NCBI RefSeq assembly: GCF_002236105.1
Contig: NZ_NIWU01000001.1
Span: forward strand, 1,488,001-1,552,000
DNA: 64,000 nt
From: Pseudomonas umsongensis
Lineage (GTDB): Bacteria > Pseudomonadota > Gammaproteobacteria > Pseudomonadales > Pseudomonadaceae
Direction: 5' to 3'
Below the pieces are notes generated by a model that did no database searches, was not told where the DNA came from, and was given only the letters and a program-made list of their open reading frames with translations. This document shows, piece after piece, positions 53,023 to 62,454 of this stretch. The position numbers were made by a program, and so were the translations under genes. Each line of letters begins with the position of its first letter. Position 1 is the stretch's first letter.

Positions 53023-53538
53023 ATGAACGCCACTATTTCATCGGCCGTGAAAGGCCTGCACCTGAACCTTGACCGTGCCGGCAGCTGGATCGCGCCACTG
53101 TCCTTGCGGGTGTTCCTCGCCTGGGAGTTCTTCGAGTCGGGCCTGGAAAAATTCAATGGCGAAAACTGGTTCGCCGACATCCAGGACCGCTTCCTGTTCC
53201 CGTTCAACCACCTGCCGGCCACGCTGAATTGGGAACTGTCGATGTGGGTCGAGCTGATCTGCGCGCTCGCCCTGCTGGTGGGCCTGGCCACACGCTTCTC
53301 GGCGATCAGCCTGATCGTGGTGACCATCGTCGCGACCGCCGCGGTGCACTGGCCGGCAGACTGGTCGACCTTGAGCGAACTGGCCCAGGGTTACTCCATC
53401 AGCAACAAAGGTTTTGGTAACTTCAAGCTGCCGCTGATTTATCTCGCCGCCCTTGTGCCGTTGCTGCTTTCGGGTCCTGGCAAGTTCAGCGTCGATGCGT
53501 TGCTGGCCCGGATTTTCTGGCGCCGCAACCAGCACTGA
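53023..53538 (+). CDS. DoxX-family membrane protein
   Basis: 171 residues, four membrane segments, GGAGATCAACC before ATG. DoxX pattern: [27 protein letters not shown] then [41 protein letters not shown] and [26 protein letters not shown]. Members have roles in membrane redox or thiosulfate/quinone chemistry; no specific function assigned. Followed by a REP hairpin that reaches into the nitrilase stop. Confidence 0.9.
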   Translation: MNATISSAVKGLHLNLDRAGSWIAPLSLRVFLAWEFFESGLEKFNGENWFADIQDRFLFPFNHLPATLNWELSMWVELICALALLVGLATRFSAISLIVVTIVATAAVHWPADWSTLSELAQGYSISNKGFGNFKLPLIYLAALVPLLLSGPGKFSVDALLARIFWRRNQH

Positions 53539-53566
53539 AACAACGGAGTACTGCCTTACCGCCTTA

Positions 53567-53596
53567 CTGTAGGAGCGAGCATGCTCGCTCCTACAG
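53567..53596. repeat. REP hairpin, perfect 30-base palindrome
   Basis: CTGTAGGAGCGAGCATGCTC continuing GCTCCTACAG, symmetrical about the centre. Its right end supplies the last codon and the TAG of the nitrilase gene. Confidence 0.9.
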
Positions 53597-54553
53597 TGGA
53601 TCTACCTTTTCCACTGTCTCCGGATGCGCACTGCGTTCATGCACATGGGCATGCGGGGTGCGGTCGATCAGCAGGCTGAGCAGTTCCGGACGGCTGTAGT
53701 GGCCGCGCGAATCCATCATGCGCTTGCGCTTGTCGATCAGGCTCATGTCGAGGTCGACGATCACCTCGCCTTCACCCTCGGTCAACGCACCCAGTACCAC
53801 GCCATCCGGGCTGATGATCGCGGTGTAGCAACCGCCGGAAATCGGCCCGATCGGGCAGCCGGTGTCGGCCATTATCTGCGCCTGTTGCTCAGGGCTGAGC
53901 CAGGCGGTGGAGTTGACCACGAAGCACGCCGCTTCCAATGCGTGCTGGCGGATACTGACTTCCATCTGTGAGGTGAACAGCGGGCCGGCAAACGAGCCGG
54001 GGTACATCGAGGCGTGGATCTGTTCGCCATCGGCCATCAAGGCGTAGCGGGCCAGCGGGTTGTAATGTTCCCAGCACGCCAGTTGGCCGATGCGCCCCAC
54101 CGCGCTGTCGGTGGCGCGCAGGCCGGACCCGTCGCCCATGCCCCAGATCATGCGTTCATGGTAAGTCGGGGAGATCTTGCGGCGGCTCTGGATCAGTGAG
54201 CCGTCGGCGTCGAACAACAATTGGGTGTTGTACAACGTACCGCCATCTCGTTCGTTGACACCGATGGACACGACCATGCCGGCCTCTCGGGCGGCAGCGC
54301 CAATGGCATCGGTCGCCGCCGACGGCACCGTCACGGCCTGGTCCAGCAGCTTGAGATGTTCGGCGCCCATGGCAAAGGGCGCCTGGACGAACGAGAAATA
54401 CGGGTAGTACGGCACGACGGTTTCGGGAAACACGGCGAACTGCACGCCCTGCTCACCCAGCTCGAGAATTTTCTCGACGACTTTGTTGACGGTGCCTTCA
54501 CGGCTGTGGAGCACGGGGCTGATTTGTACGGCGGCGGCTTTGACAAAGGTCAT
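53591..54553 (-). CDS. Nit6803-type nitrilase
   Basis: 320 residues from ATG 54553 ([29 protein letters not shown]); a longer in-frame start at 54637 lies beyond a normal N-terminus. Nitrilase catalytic triad: Glu in [17 protein letters not shown], Lys in [15 protein letters not shown], Cys in [17 protein letters not shown]. Close in pattern to the cyanobacterial Nit6803 and Nit1-cluster nitrilases, which convert nitriles to acids plus ammonia. The stop comes from a REP element. A GlxA-type regulator lies upstream on the same strand and may regulate it. Confidence 0.9.
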   Translation of the reverse strand: MTFVKAAAVQISPVLHSREGTVNKVVEKILELGEQGVQFAVFPETVVPYYPYFSFVQAPFAMGAEHLKLLDQAVTVPSAATDAIGAAAREAGMVVSIGVNERDGGTLYNTQLLFDADGSLIQSRRKISPTYHERMIWGMGDGSGLRATDSAVGRIGQLACWEHYNPLARYALMADGEQIHASMYPGSFAGPLFTSQMEVSIRQHALEAACFVVNSTAWLSPEQQAQIMADTGCPIGPISGGCYTAIISPDGVVLGALTEGEGEVIVDLDMSLIDKRKRMMDSRGHYSRPELLSLLIDRTPHAHVHERSAHPETVEKVDPL

Positions 54554-54648
54554 GGCGGCGATCTCATTGAGGGAATGGGTTTCAACGAGACAAATATTAC
54601 GAAAATAATATTGTGACTTGAATGTCGTATACACCACCTTTTAGGTCA

Positions 54649-55581
54649 TCAACCTCGATTGGCCCGCTGAATCACCTGGGGCGGTTGCCCGAAAGCTCGC
54701 AGGAAAGCCCGGCGCATTCGCTCCCTGTCACCAAAGCCGGTTTCGGTTGCCACCACATCGATCGAGTGCCGGCCGGTTTCCATCATCAACCGCGCGGCCT
54801 CCACCCTCAGGCTTTCGATAGCCTTGGCCGGCGATTGCCCGGTTTCGGCATTGAACACTCGGCTGAATTGTCGCGGGCTGAGATTGGCGGCGTTGGCCAG
54901 TTCCTCAACCGACAAATCGGACTTCAGGTTCTGCTTGGCGTACGTCAATGCTGCCTGGATGCGATCGGTCCTGGGCTGCAACTCCAGCATGACCGAAAAC
55001 TGCGACTGCCCGCCCGCCCGGCGGTGATACACCACCAACTGCCGGGCGACCCGGCGCGCGACTTCCGCGCCCAGATCGATTTCCACCAGGGCCAGCGCCA
55101 GATCGACACACGCGCTCATGCCGGCGGCGGTCCAGATATTTCCGTCGTTGATAAAAATCCGGTCTTCCTCAACCTTCACCTTCGGAAACGCCCGCTGCAA
55201 CGACGCCGCATGACACCAGTGGGTGGTTGCTCGCCGGCCATCGAGCAAACCGGCTTCGGCCAGGGCAATGGCACCGGTGCAGATCGAACCCAGGCGGCGG
55301 GTGCCCTGGCTGGCATGGCGCAAAAAGTCCACCAGCCCTTTCGATGGCGGGCGAATCAAGTTATCGCCCATGACCAACAGCGTATCGAACGAACACGGGT
55401 CAAATGGCTTGGTCTCCACAGCGAACCCTGCGGAGGTTTGCACCATGCCGCCGTGTTCGGACACCAGGACAATGCTGTACACCGGTTCATCGGCCGCACT
55501 GTTGGCCAGTTCGAATGTGGCACACATGGCCAGGCCCAGAACCTGGAAACCGGGGTAAACGATGAGTCCGATGCGATGCAT
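54649..55581 (-). CDS. GlxA-family regulator (DJ-1/PfpI-like domain plus AraC HTH)
   Basis: 310 residues from ATG 55581 (MHRIGLIVYPGFQVLGLAM); an ATG 11 codons earlier is possible. N-terminal DJ-1/PfpI-like domain with GSICTGAIALAEAGLLDGRRATTHW (nucleophile-elbow Cys) and a C-terminal AraC pair of helix-turn-helices (LSVEELANAANLSPRQFSRVFNAETGQSPAKAIESLRVEAARLMM; IDVVATETGFGDRERMRRAFLRAFG). This class activates catabolic genes. Nearest likely target is the nitrilase, 95 bases downstream. Confidence 0.91.
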   Translation of the reverse strand: MHRIGLIVYPGFQVLGLAMCATFELANSAADEPVYSIVLVSEHGGMVQTSAGFAVETKPFDPCSFDTLLVMGDNLIRPPSKGLVDFLRHASQGTRRLGSICTGAIALAEAGLLDGRRATTHWCHAASLQRAFPKVKVEEDRIFINDGNIWTAAGMSACVDLALALVEIDLGAEVARRVARQLVVYHRRAGGQSQFSVMLELQPRTDRIQAALTYAKQNLKSDLSVEELANAANLSPRQFSRVFNAETGQSPAKAIESLRVEAARLMMETGRHSIDVVATETGFGDRERMRRAFLRAFGQPPQVIQRANRG

Positions 55582-55783
55582 GGCGTTCGTCCAGAATGAC
55601 CTTAAAGGAGGCATGACCGATTATTCAGCCAGAGCACCGCACTGTACACCTGCCGCCGTAGTGCGGGTGAATAGCCGATCGACGGCAATTCGGTCAGGCA
55701 ATCGTTCATTCAGGCCATTCCCCTTCATTTATTGGGTCTATAAATAACAGTACACAGTTGGCCGCAAACAAGAGGCACAGGCC

Positions 55784-58700
55784 ATGGACAGCAAGGATTC
55801 GGGCACAAATCTGGCCCTCTGGTTGCCAGGCAGTGCAGTCATCCTGAGTCTGGTGGTATCGATGTTCGCCCTCACCCGCGAACCCTTCCTGGAGCCGCGC
55901 CCCATCGGTGCCCAGTTCCAGGCACAACTGCCCATCGAGGCCCGGTTGTGGCAGGACCCTTTCGACGCGGTGGAGCGTTATCGCAAGAAGCTTGCCGACA
56001 GCAAGAACCCGGACGCCGAGAACGTTTGCAGCCCCGACCTCTCGCCCCTGAGCGCAGGACAATCGGCGCCCGACATCATGGTCGCGCTGGTCGAGGGTGG
56101 CCCCTACGCCGATGAAGTCGAAAGGCGCCGGCGCATTCGCTATGCCTTGCTGGCCGGGTTCAAGAATTCCCACCGGGTGCCGGATCAGGAGCAGTACATC
56201 CACTGCCTGAAGCTGGCCGCCAACCTGTCACTCGAGGCACCGCAGAAAAACGCTTTCGTCGATACGCCCTACGAAGTGTTCGTGTCCAATCCGTTCGATC
56301 CACCGCAGGCGCTTGAAGGCAAGCCCGCACCCTCCGACCGAACGATCGTGTTCTGGTTGAAACAGGACGCGCTCGGCTCGATGCCGCTGCAACAGCTCGA
56401 AACGCTTCGTGACAGCCTGAAAAAAAAAGTCGCCATGGCCTGCACGCCAGCACCTTGCATCGAACCCTCGGCCAATGCCGTCTTGAAGGTCATAGGCCCC
56501 TCGACCTCGACCGTGCTGCGCGACATGTTCCAGGACCAGGACATCGGCAAGGCCTCGCCGAACATCGAAATCTATTCGCCGCTGGCCACGGCCGACAACG
56601 AGACACTGGATCGTGGCTACCAGAAGCTGTCGCCGCCGCTGGCCAACCGCGAGCCGATGAAGCTGCTGCGCACCGTCAGTGACGATGGCACCATGACCCA
56701 ACTGATACTTGAAGAACTGAAGCTGCGCCGCGTCGACCCGGCCGCCGGCGTGCGTTGCAGCGAAGGCAAACTGAGCCGGATCGGCTCACCCTGCACCGGC
56801 AATCTTCGCCGCAGCGCCAACCGCATCGCGTTGATTTCCGAGTGGGACAGTTTCTACAGCCGTGCCCTGATCGAAAGCTTCAAGCTGCAGGTGGCCAGGG
56901 ACGCCCGACTCGGCGACGGTGAAAACCATAAGGGTGCCGTCGACCAGTGGATCTTGCGCTTCAGTTACTTGCGCGGGCTCGACGGGCGTCTGCCGGAAGA
57001 ATCAGCGAGCACCGATAAAACCGCCAGCTACGATGCCAGCAAAAACGCCCGTGGCGCATCCGCCATCGACCTCAGCCCGCTGGAGAAATCCGACGGCAAC
57101 TCCCAGCTCGATTATCTGCGACGCCTCGCCGACCACATCGCCAGCGAAGACGCGGCCTATCGACGCGATGGCGAAAGTGGCATCGGCGCCATCGGTATCC
57201 TGGGTGTCGATGCCTACGACAAGCTGCTGGTGCTGCAGGCCCTCAAGAGCCGAATGCCTTACAAACTGTACTTCTCCACCGACCTTGACGCGCGCATGCT
57301 GCAACGGGGCCAGGCGCAAACCACGCGCAACCTGATCCTCGCCGCACCCTATGGCCTGACGCTGACTCGCGCCCTGCAACAGGACGTGCCGCCATTTCGC
57401 GACAGCCTGCAAAGTGCCGTGTTCATTTCAGTACTGGCGGCCTTGGCGCCGCAATCCTTTGATGCCAAGCGCGCGAAATTCGACTATTCCAAATCGGAGC
57501 TGCTCTCGCCGGGCATCTACGAAGTGGGCATCAGTGGCTTTATTCCCCTGGCCACGCGACTGGGCGCCTCACGCCCGACCAGTTGCCAGGCGCCCACCCA
57601 AGCCCAGTCGGAGCGCGGTGTGCTGCCCCACGATCTGATGGCGTTGCGCTGCCTGCAAGATCCCTCGCCGCCGCCCTACCCTGAGCCCTCCCAGTCACTG
57701 CGCGAGCGTTTCAAACACAGCCAATCGTTCTTTTGGGCCGGACCTTTGACACTCACCCTGCTGAGCATCGCTGCGTTCATTCTCTGGTGGCGCATCGAGG
57801 GCCCCCAGGACGAACACGACACACGCCTGGCGTGGGTGCGCGGCGTACCTATTACGCTGTTCATGGTCGCGGCGGCCTGCGCCTTCATTGCCACGCGCTA
57901 CTGGCATGCGGAATTCCTGTGGTTCACCTTCGTGCTGGTGCTGCTGGGCATCCTGTCGTCGAACCTGCTCCGTCGCTCCACGCGGCGATTGGCACTGGCC
58001 CAGGACGCGACGTCGAGTGTGACCCCAGGTTCATACGATGCCTGGGCGTGGTACTTCGTGGTCCCGCTGGTGGTGTTCATTCTCGCGTTGATGCTGGCGT
58101 ACCAGATGCGCAGCACCTTGACCGACAACGGCCTGGGCGAGCCGATGTTCTTGCTCGAAGGCATCAGCGCCTGGCCGACCGTAGCATTGCGCCTGCTGGC
58201 CGTGCTGATCTCGCTCTCGGCGTTGACCTGGGGGTGGCGCAAGCTGCGCATCAATCGCGCGGAGATCGAAAGTGCCTTCCATCTGCGCCTGCACATGCGC
58301 AAATACCAGACAACCCTGTGGGGCCAGGTACAGCGATTGATCCGCCGCGGCAAAGGCTGGAGCCTGCGCCGCTGGTGCAATGAGCTGGGCCATTGGCTGC
58401 TGCTGATTTTCTTCCCGCTGATGAGTGCCAACGAAGACTGGTCGAAGTCCTGCGCGGCCGCCCAGGCCCGCTGCACGGACGGACGCAAGATGATCGTCAT
58501 TGCGCGCTTCTGGGGTGAGCACTGCATCTGTGGATCATTCGGTGCCCGCCTGTTGCGGGCGTTACTCGCTACCTGGGCCTACGTCGTGGTCACCAGCGTG
58601 TTGTTCGTGATCTGGCCGATGGAAGGCACGCCCGTGCGCGGTGCATCGGACTGGTGGATGTTGAACTGGCTGATTCCGACGCTGACGTTCCAGGTGCTGG

Positions 58701-59272
58701 TGTTCTGGGTCATGGATGCCAACCTGTTGCTGACGCGCTTCATCCGTCATCTGAGCGAGCACCATGCGATCTGGCCAGGGACGTTGCAGGCCGAACACAA
58801 GAAAATCTTCGGCATGCTCAAGCATCCCTGCATCGACGAGTGGGTGGATCTGCAACTGATCGCCAAGCGTACGTCGGCGGTCAATCGGCTGATCTACGCA
58901 CCGACCGTGGTGCTGTTGATCCTGCTGGCCTCACGCAGCAGCCTGTTCGACAACTGGCCAACACCGCCAGGGCTGATGATTTCCTACCTGCTGACCGCGT
59001 TGCTGCTGCTCGGCTCTGCGCTCACCCTGCGTCGAGCCGCGGAAAAGGCCCGCACGGTGGCCTTGCAACGAATCGATGCCTATTTACTGGAAACACCGGA
59101 ATCGACGCCGGGCTATGCCAAGTTCAAGATGATTCGCGAACGGGTTGCAACGCTCAACACCGGTTCGTTCTCGCGCTACTCCGAAGACCCATTGATCCGT
59201 TCGTTGCTGCTGTCCCTGACAGGTATCGGCGGTTCGGCGATTGTCGATGCGTTGAACTATGCGAAGTTTTGA
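55784..59272 (+). CDS. Giant membrane protein of unknown function with a large periplasmic domain
   Basis: 1162 residues. One N-terminal anchor (LALWLPGSAVILSLVVSMFAL, about residues 10-31) precedes a roughly 600-residue, mostly soluble region. That is followed by about nine or ten membrane segments in residues 650-1095 (FWAGPLTLTLLSIAAFILWW; FLWFTFVLVLLGILSSNLL; WAWYFVVPLVVFILALMLAYQM; LLRALLATWAYVVVTSVLFVIWP). In the soluble region, GIGAIGILGVDAYDKLLVLQALK and YKLYFSTDLDARM next to a helix/strand alternation resemble a type I periplasmic-binding fold, but I cannot match a family. Monocistronic; RBS GAGGCAC before ATG. Codon use is native, so it is a long-standing gene. Confidence 0.8.
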   Translation: MDSKDSGTNLALWLPGSAVILSLVVSMFALTREPFLEPRPIGAQFQAQLPIEARLWQDPFDAVERYRKKLADSKNPDAENVCSPDLSPLSAGQSAPDIMVALVEGGPYADEVERRRRIRYALLAGFKNSHRVPDQEQYIHCLKLAANLSLEAPQKNAFVDTPYEVFVSNPFDPPQALEGKPAPSDRTIVFWLKQDALGSMPLQQLETLRDSLKKKVAMACTPAPCIEPSANAVLKVIGPSTSTVLRDMFQDQDIGKASPNIEIYSPLATADNETLDRGYQKLSPPLANREPMKLLRTVSDDGTMTQLILEELKLRRVDPAAGVRCSEGKLSRIGSPCTGNLRRSANRIALISEWDSFYSRALIESFKLQVARDARLGDGENHKGAVDQWILRFSYLRGLDGRLPEESASTDKTASYDASKNARGASAIDLSPLEKSDGNSQLDYLRRLADHIASEDAAYRRDGESGIGAIGILGVDAYDKLLVLQALKSRMPYKLYFSTDLDARMLQRGQAQTTRNLILAAPYGLTLTRALQQDVPPFRDSLQSAVFISVLAALAPQSFDAKRAKFDYSKSELLSPGIYEVGISGFIPLATRLGASRPTSCQAPTQAQSERGVLPHDLMALRCLQDPSPPPYPEPSQSLRERFKHSQSFFWAGPLTLTLLSIAAFILWWRIEGPQDEHDTRLAWVRGVPITLFMVAAACAFIATRYWHAEFLWFTFVLVLLGILSSNLLRRSTRRLALAQDATSSVTPGSYDAWAWYFVVPLVVFILALMLAYQMRSTLTDNGLGEPMFLLEGISAWPTVALRLLAVLISLSALTWGWRKLRINRAEIESAFHLRLHMRKYQTTLWGQVQRLIRRGKGWSLRRWCNELGHWLLLIFFPLMSANEDWSKSCAAAQARCTDGRKMIVIARFWGEHCICGSFGARLLRALLATWAYVVVTSVLFVIWPMEGTPVRGASDWWMLNWLIPTLTFQVLVFWVMDANLLLTRFIRHLSEHHAIWPGTLQAEHKKIFGMLKHPCIDEWVDLQLIAKRTSAVNRLIYAPTVVLLILLASRSSLFDNWPTPPGLMISYLLTALLLLGSALTLRRAAEKARTVALQRIDAYLLETPESTPGYAKFKMIRERVATLNTGSFSRYSEDPLIRSLLLSLTGIGGSAIVDALNYAKF

Positions 59273-59486
59273 TCAGTTGCTGTTCACAAGTAGGGGACGG
59301 GGTGTATATCCATTGCTGCGGTAACGGCCACTTAGGGTTTCGCCCTTACGGCGAGTCACTTTCGAAAAGCGCGAAAGTAACCAAAGCGCTCTTGCCCCAC
59401 CACTCGGTGCCTCGCCTAGGCTCGGCATGCCAGAACGAAGGCATTACTCCGTGGGTCGCCGCGATGGGCCATCCATGGCCCAGCGC

Positions 59487-59515
59487 GGCTAAACCGGCGT
59501 CCTGCCGGTTTAGCC
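59487..59515. repeat. Hairpin GGCTAAACCGGC / GCCGGTTTAGCC
   Basis: A 12-bp perfect stem with a short loop inside the repeat block after the 1162-residue gene. Confidence 0.85.
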
Positions 59516-59571
59516 ACTGCGCAATGCCTGCGTTCTGCCAGCGTGGTTAACGGGGCGCCCAGATCAAAAGC

Positions 59572-59690
59572 CAAAGCGAGGCGGCCTGACAGCCGACCTG
59601 ACTTTTGCATTTACCCCCAACACCGCTGGCTCCTACGGGGGGTCGGGTACACCCGCAAAATCAGGTCGGCTGTCAGGCCGCCTCGCTTTG
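59572..59690. repeat. 30-bp inverted repeat with 59-base spacer
   Basis: Left arm 59572-59601 (CAAAGCGAGGCGGCCTGACA...) and right arm 59661-59690 (...TGTCAGGCCGCCTCGCTTTG) are exact inverted copies. Two-arm layout resembles a MITE-like or REPIN-like unit. Confidence 0.9.
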
Positions 59691-59696
59691 CTTGTG

Positions 59697-59830
59697 ATCG
59701 TTCCCACGCTCTGCGTGGGAATGCCGCCAGGGACGCTCCGCGTTCCGTTGACGACACATGACGTGAGCCGTGCGCAAGAATGACGCGGAGCGTCACAGGA
59801 TGCATTCCCACGCAGAGCGTGGGAACGATC
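59697..59830. repeat. Paired GATCGTTCCCACG repeat
   Basis: Left arm starts GATCGTTCCCACGCTCTGCG at 59697; right arm, 59802-59830, is its inverted copy ending CGTGGGAACGATC. Between them lies a further CGCGGAGCGTC-type inverted element. Same family as 19705-19743 and 32218-32248. Confidence 0.88.
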
Positions 59831-59853
59831 AATCCAAATATGCATGAGCTTCG

Positions 59854-61389
59854 CTAGGGCACGGACACTTGCACCTGCGGATCAGCCCACGAAAACCGAT
59901 ACACCGTCGATGACGCTTGCACATGACACAACCCATTATCCGCATCCGCCCCGACAATCGACCATTGCGCCCGGGAGTTCTCCCCCAGTTCCCGCGCAGC
60001 CTCGGGCTTGAAGCAGCGGTCCAGCACGTCGTCCGGCACCAGGGCGTAGTCATGCGAGTGTTCGCGCAGCCATTGCGCGGCTCTTTCGACGGTGGAGTCG
60101 AGCATACCGAAGTGCACGATCGGCTGCCGGGCGAACAGCCAGTGCCCTTCGCTCCAGTTGACAAGGACCAGGTTCGCGCCATGGGTCATGCTGTTGGCCT
60201 GGGCCATGAGCGTTTGATTGGGATTGACCCCATCCCTGACCGGTTCGACGAAACCCCGGGCGAACCACAGCACGAACCAGGTCGCGACCAATGCCGGGAA
60301 CACTCGTCGCAAGCGCGGGCGCTGCCTGAACCAACGCTGCAGCAACCAGGGCACCAGCGGCGCTGCCACCAGGACCAGCGCTGGCAATGCCGGGTAGATA
60401 TACAACTTGCGCTTGCCGCTGCTGATACAGAAAAACAGCACCACCAGCGCCACCCAGCCGAGCAACACCAGCACCCGGCCATCGCGCTTTTGCAGCTGGC
60501 GGCGCCAGGCCGGCACCAGCCACGGCAACACCAATACCAGTGGCAGCCAGTACTGTGGAATGACGTTGGTGAAGAAGTACCAGAAGGGTTCCCGATGATG
60601 CCAGGCGGCGGCATAGCGTCCGGCGGTCTGGCGCAGGAGGATTTCCCGCGCATAGGCGATTTCCTCAGCGGTGCCATTGAGCGCGATGGACAAGGCCAGG
60701 GGCAGCAGCCAGATCGCAATAGCAGCCAGCATGAACACAAACCCAAGCAGCCATCTGCGCGACTCGCCCGGCATCGCCACCACCCCCGGCCAGCCCTTAC
60801 GCACCGCATAGGCATAGGGGATCAACAGCAACACCGGCAGAAAACCGACGCCTTTGGTGATCACGCCGATGCCCATCGCCGCGCATCCGACGTAGAACCA
60901 ACGCCACGCGGGTCCAAGCAGTAGATGGCGTGCCAGCCCGTAAAGGCCCAGGGTGGTGAACAGAATCAGGAAGCTGTCGATTTGCCCGGTGCGCAGGATG
61001 CTATGGGTCTGGTAGGTCGCCAGGTACAACAATGCAGCGATGCGACCGATACGCTGGCTCCAGAGCCGACGACCCAGGTCATGGACCAGTGCCGTGACGG
61101 TTGTCGCCGACAACAGCCCGGGAATGTACAGGGCGAGGTTGGGCAGGCCGGTCAGCCAGATGAAGAATGCCACCGTCCACATGAAGATCGGCGGCTTGTC
61201 GCCGTAGATCTCCCCGGCCCGATGCGGAATCAGCCACGAGCCGTTGTGCAGCATCTCCAGGGCCACACCGAGGAAGCGCTCCTCATCGACGTTCTGTGCC
61301 TGGCGCAATCCCAGCCCGGCACCGATCAACAGCAAGGCGAGCAGCATCAGGACCAGGCATTCGACCCGGGGCGAGAGTTTTCGGCGCAT
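59854..61389 (-). CDS. ArnT-like GT39 membrane glycosyltransferase
   Basis: 511 residues with about 11-12 membrane segments. N-terminal conserved acidic pair in QNVDEERFLGVALEM (DE) and YGDKPPIFMWTVAFFIWLTG match the PMT/ArnT (GT39) active-site loop. The C-terminal soluble part (VNWSEGHWLFARQPIVHF ... VLDRCFKPEAARELGE) is short. Such enzymes transfer a sugar from polyprenyl phosphate onto a lipid or LPS core at the periplasmic face. The last gene of a four-gene operon with epimerase, GT2 and LpxB-N-like protein; ATG is 3 bases after the preceding stop. Confidence 0.88.
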   Translation of the reverse strand: MRRKLSPRVECLVLMLLALLLIGAGLGLRQAQNVDEERFLGVALEMLHNGSWLIPHRAGEIYGDKPPIFMWTVAFFIWLTGLPNLALYIPGLLSATTVTALVHDLGRRLWSQRIGRIAALLYLATYQTHSILRTGQIDSFLILFTTLGLYGLARHLLLGPAWRWFYVGCAAMGIGVITKGVGFLPVLLLIPYAYAVRKGWPGVVAMPGESRRWLLGFVFMLAAIAIWLLPLALSIALNGTAEEIAYAREILLRQTAGRYAAAWHHREPFWYFFTNVIPQYWLPLVLVLPWLVPAWRRQLQKRDGRVLVLLGWVALVVLFFCISSGKRKLYIYPALPALVLVAAPLVPWLLQRWFRQRPRLRRVFPALVATWFVLWFARGFVEPVRDGVNPNQTLMAQANSMTHGANLVLVNWSEGHWLFARQPIVHFGMLDSTVERAAQWLREHSHDYALVPDDVLDRCFKPEAARELGENSRAQWSIVGADADNGLCHVQASSTVYRFSWADPQVQVSVP

Positions 61390-61392
61390 GGT

Positions 61393-61671
61393 CTATTCCC
61401 TGGATTGTCGGTTTTTGGCAATCAATTGCAGGTTGCGCAGGTACACGATGGAGCCGAATGCCTGCCCGACAATGAACACCGGGTCCTGGCGGTAGATGGC
61501 GTAGGCAAACAACAAGGTGCTGCCGACAATACTCAGGTACCAGAAGCTCACCGGGATGACGCTGCGCTTTTTGTATTCGCTGTACAACCACTGCAGGACG
61601 AACCGTCCGGTAAACGCGATCTGTCCGGCAAAACCAATCACCAGCCACAGGGTTTCGCGGGTCATGATCAT
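61393..61671 (-). CDS. Small membrane protein with LpxB N-terminal-like domain (LAB_N)
   Basis: 92 residues from ATG 61671 (or 61665). Three membrane segments: LWLVIGFAGQIAFTGRFVLQWL, SVIPVSFWYLSIVGSTLLFAYAIY, VFIVGQAFGSIVYLRNLQLI. The pattern W-x2-IG-x2-GQ...RF-x3-WL-x-SE is the LAB_N domain, also found fused to some lipid-A disaccharide synthases. Stand-alone forms accompany GT2/GT39 pairs in lipid-linked sugar export. Its ATG overlaps the GT2 stop by ATGA. Confidence 0.87.
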   Translation of the reverse strand: MIMTRETLWLVIGFAGQIAFTGRFVLQWLYSEYKKRSVIPVSFWYLSIVGSTLLFAYAIYRQDPVFIVGQAFGSIVYLRNLQLIAKNRQSRE

Positions 61672-62408
61672 CCTTCGAGCTCCTGGGCGTGGGTGTTCAG
61701 CCGCGTGCGCTTGATCAGCCACCAGACACCGGCCAGGTCAAGAATGCCCACCAGGGCACGGTCGAGGTTGCCGTACTTGGACACCCCTGCGGTGCGCGCT
61801 CGATGGTTGACCGGGTAATTGATCGTTCGGCCGTTGTGGCGCTGGATCAATGCCGGAATGAATCGGTGCATGTGGTCGAAATACGGCAGGCGCAGAAACG
61901 CCGCGCGCTCGATCAGCTTCAGGCCGCAGCCGGTGTCCGGCGTGGCATCCTTGAGCAGGCGCCGGCGCAGACCGTTGGCGAAACGCGAAGCCCAGCGTTT
62001 GCTCGCAGTATCGCGGCGGTTGGTACGGTGACCCGCCACCAGCTGCACATTGCCCCTGCCCTGCTCACCGCGCACCAGCGCCAACATGCCGGGGATGTCC
62101 GCCGGATCGTTCTGGCCGTCGCCGTCGAGGGTGGCCAGCCATTGTCCACGCGCTTCCCGTGCCGCGTGGTAGAGCGAGGTGCTTTGCCCCAGCGAGCGTT
62201 CATGATGGAGGATGCGCAAGGCGCTCAAACCGCTGTTCCTGATCTGCCGCAGTTCGTGCAAGGTGGCATCGGTACTGCCATCGTCGACCACGATGATTTC
62301 ATACGCTTCGTTTGCCATTGCCTCGCACACCTCCTCGAGCAGTGGCTTGAGGTTGTTCGCTTCGTTCCTTGCCGGAATCAGTACCGACACAAATATGTCT
62401 TGGCTCAT
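61668..62408 (-). CDS. GT2 polyprenyl-phosphate glycosyltransferase (DPM1-like)
   Basis: 246 residues from ATG 62408; the frame is open further upstream within the epimerase gene but the family start is MSQDIFVSVLIPARNEANNL. GT2 motifs: IIVVDDGSTDATL, WLATLDGDGQNDPADIPGML (DxD-like DGDGQ), HRTNRRDTASKRWASRFAN and TGCGLKLIERAAF. No C-terminal membrane helices beyond DLAGVWWLIKR. It charges the polyprenyl carrier with a sugar for the GT39 enzyme. Confidence 0.9.
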   Translation of the reverse strand: MSQDIFVSVLIPARNEANNLKPLLEEVCEAMANEAYEIIVVDDGSTDATLHELRQIRNSGLSALRILHHERSLGQSTSLYHAAREARGQWLATLDGDGQNDPADIPGMLALVRGEQGRGNVQLVAGHRTNRRDTASKRWASRFANGLRRRLLKDATPDTGCGLKLIERAAFLRLPYFDHMHRFIPALIQRHNGRTINYPVNHRARTAGVSKYGNLDRALVGILDLAGVWWLIKRTRLNTHAQELEG

Positions 62409-62454
62409 GGAGTCCCCTCGCCCTATGGTTTTACCGTTATCAGCGGCGAACGAT

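Larger units (their letters stand above)
59273..59853. other. 580-base non-coding block of dispersed and inverted repeats
   Basis: No gene is supported. The block starts with a conserved-looking segment (TAGGGTTTCGCCCTTACGGC near 59333) and contains three nested hairpin pairs listed separately. Similar blocks are known as intergenic repeats in Pseudomonas. It separates the giant membrane protein from the convergent glycan operon. Confidence 0.75.
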
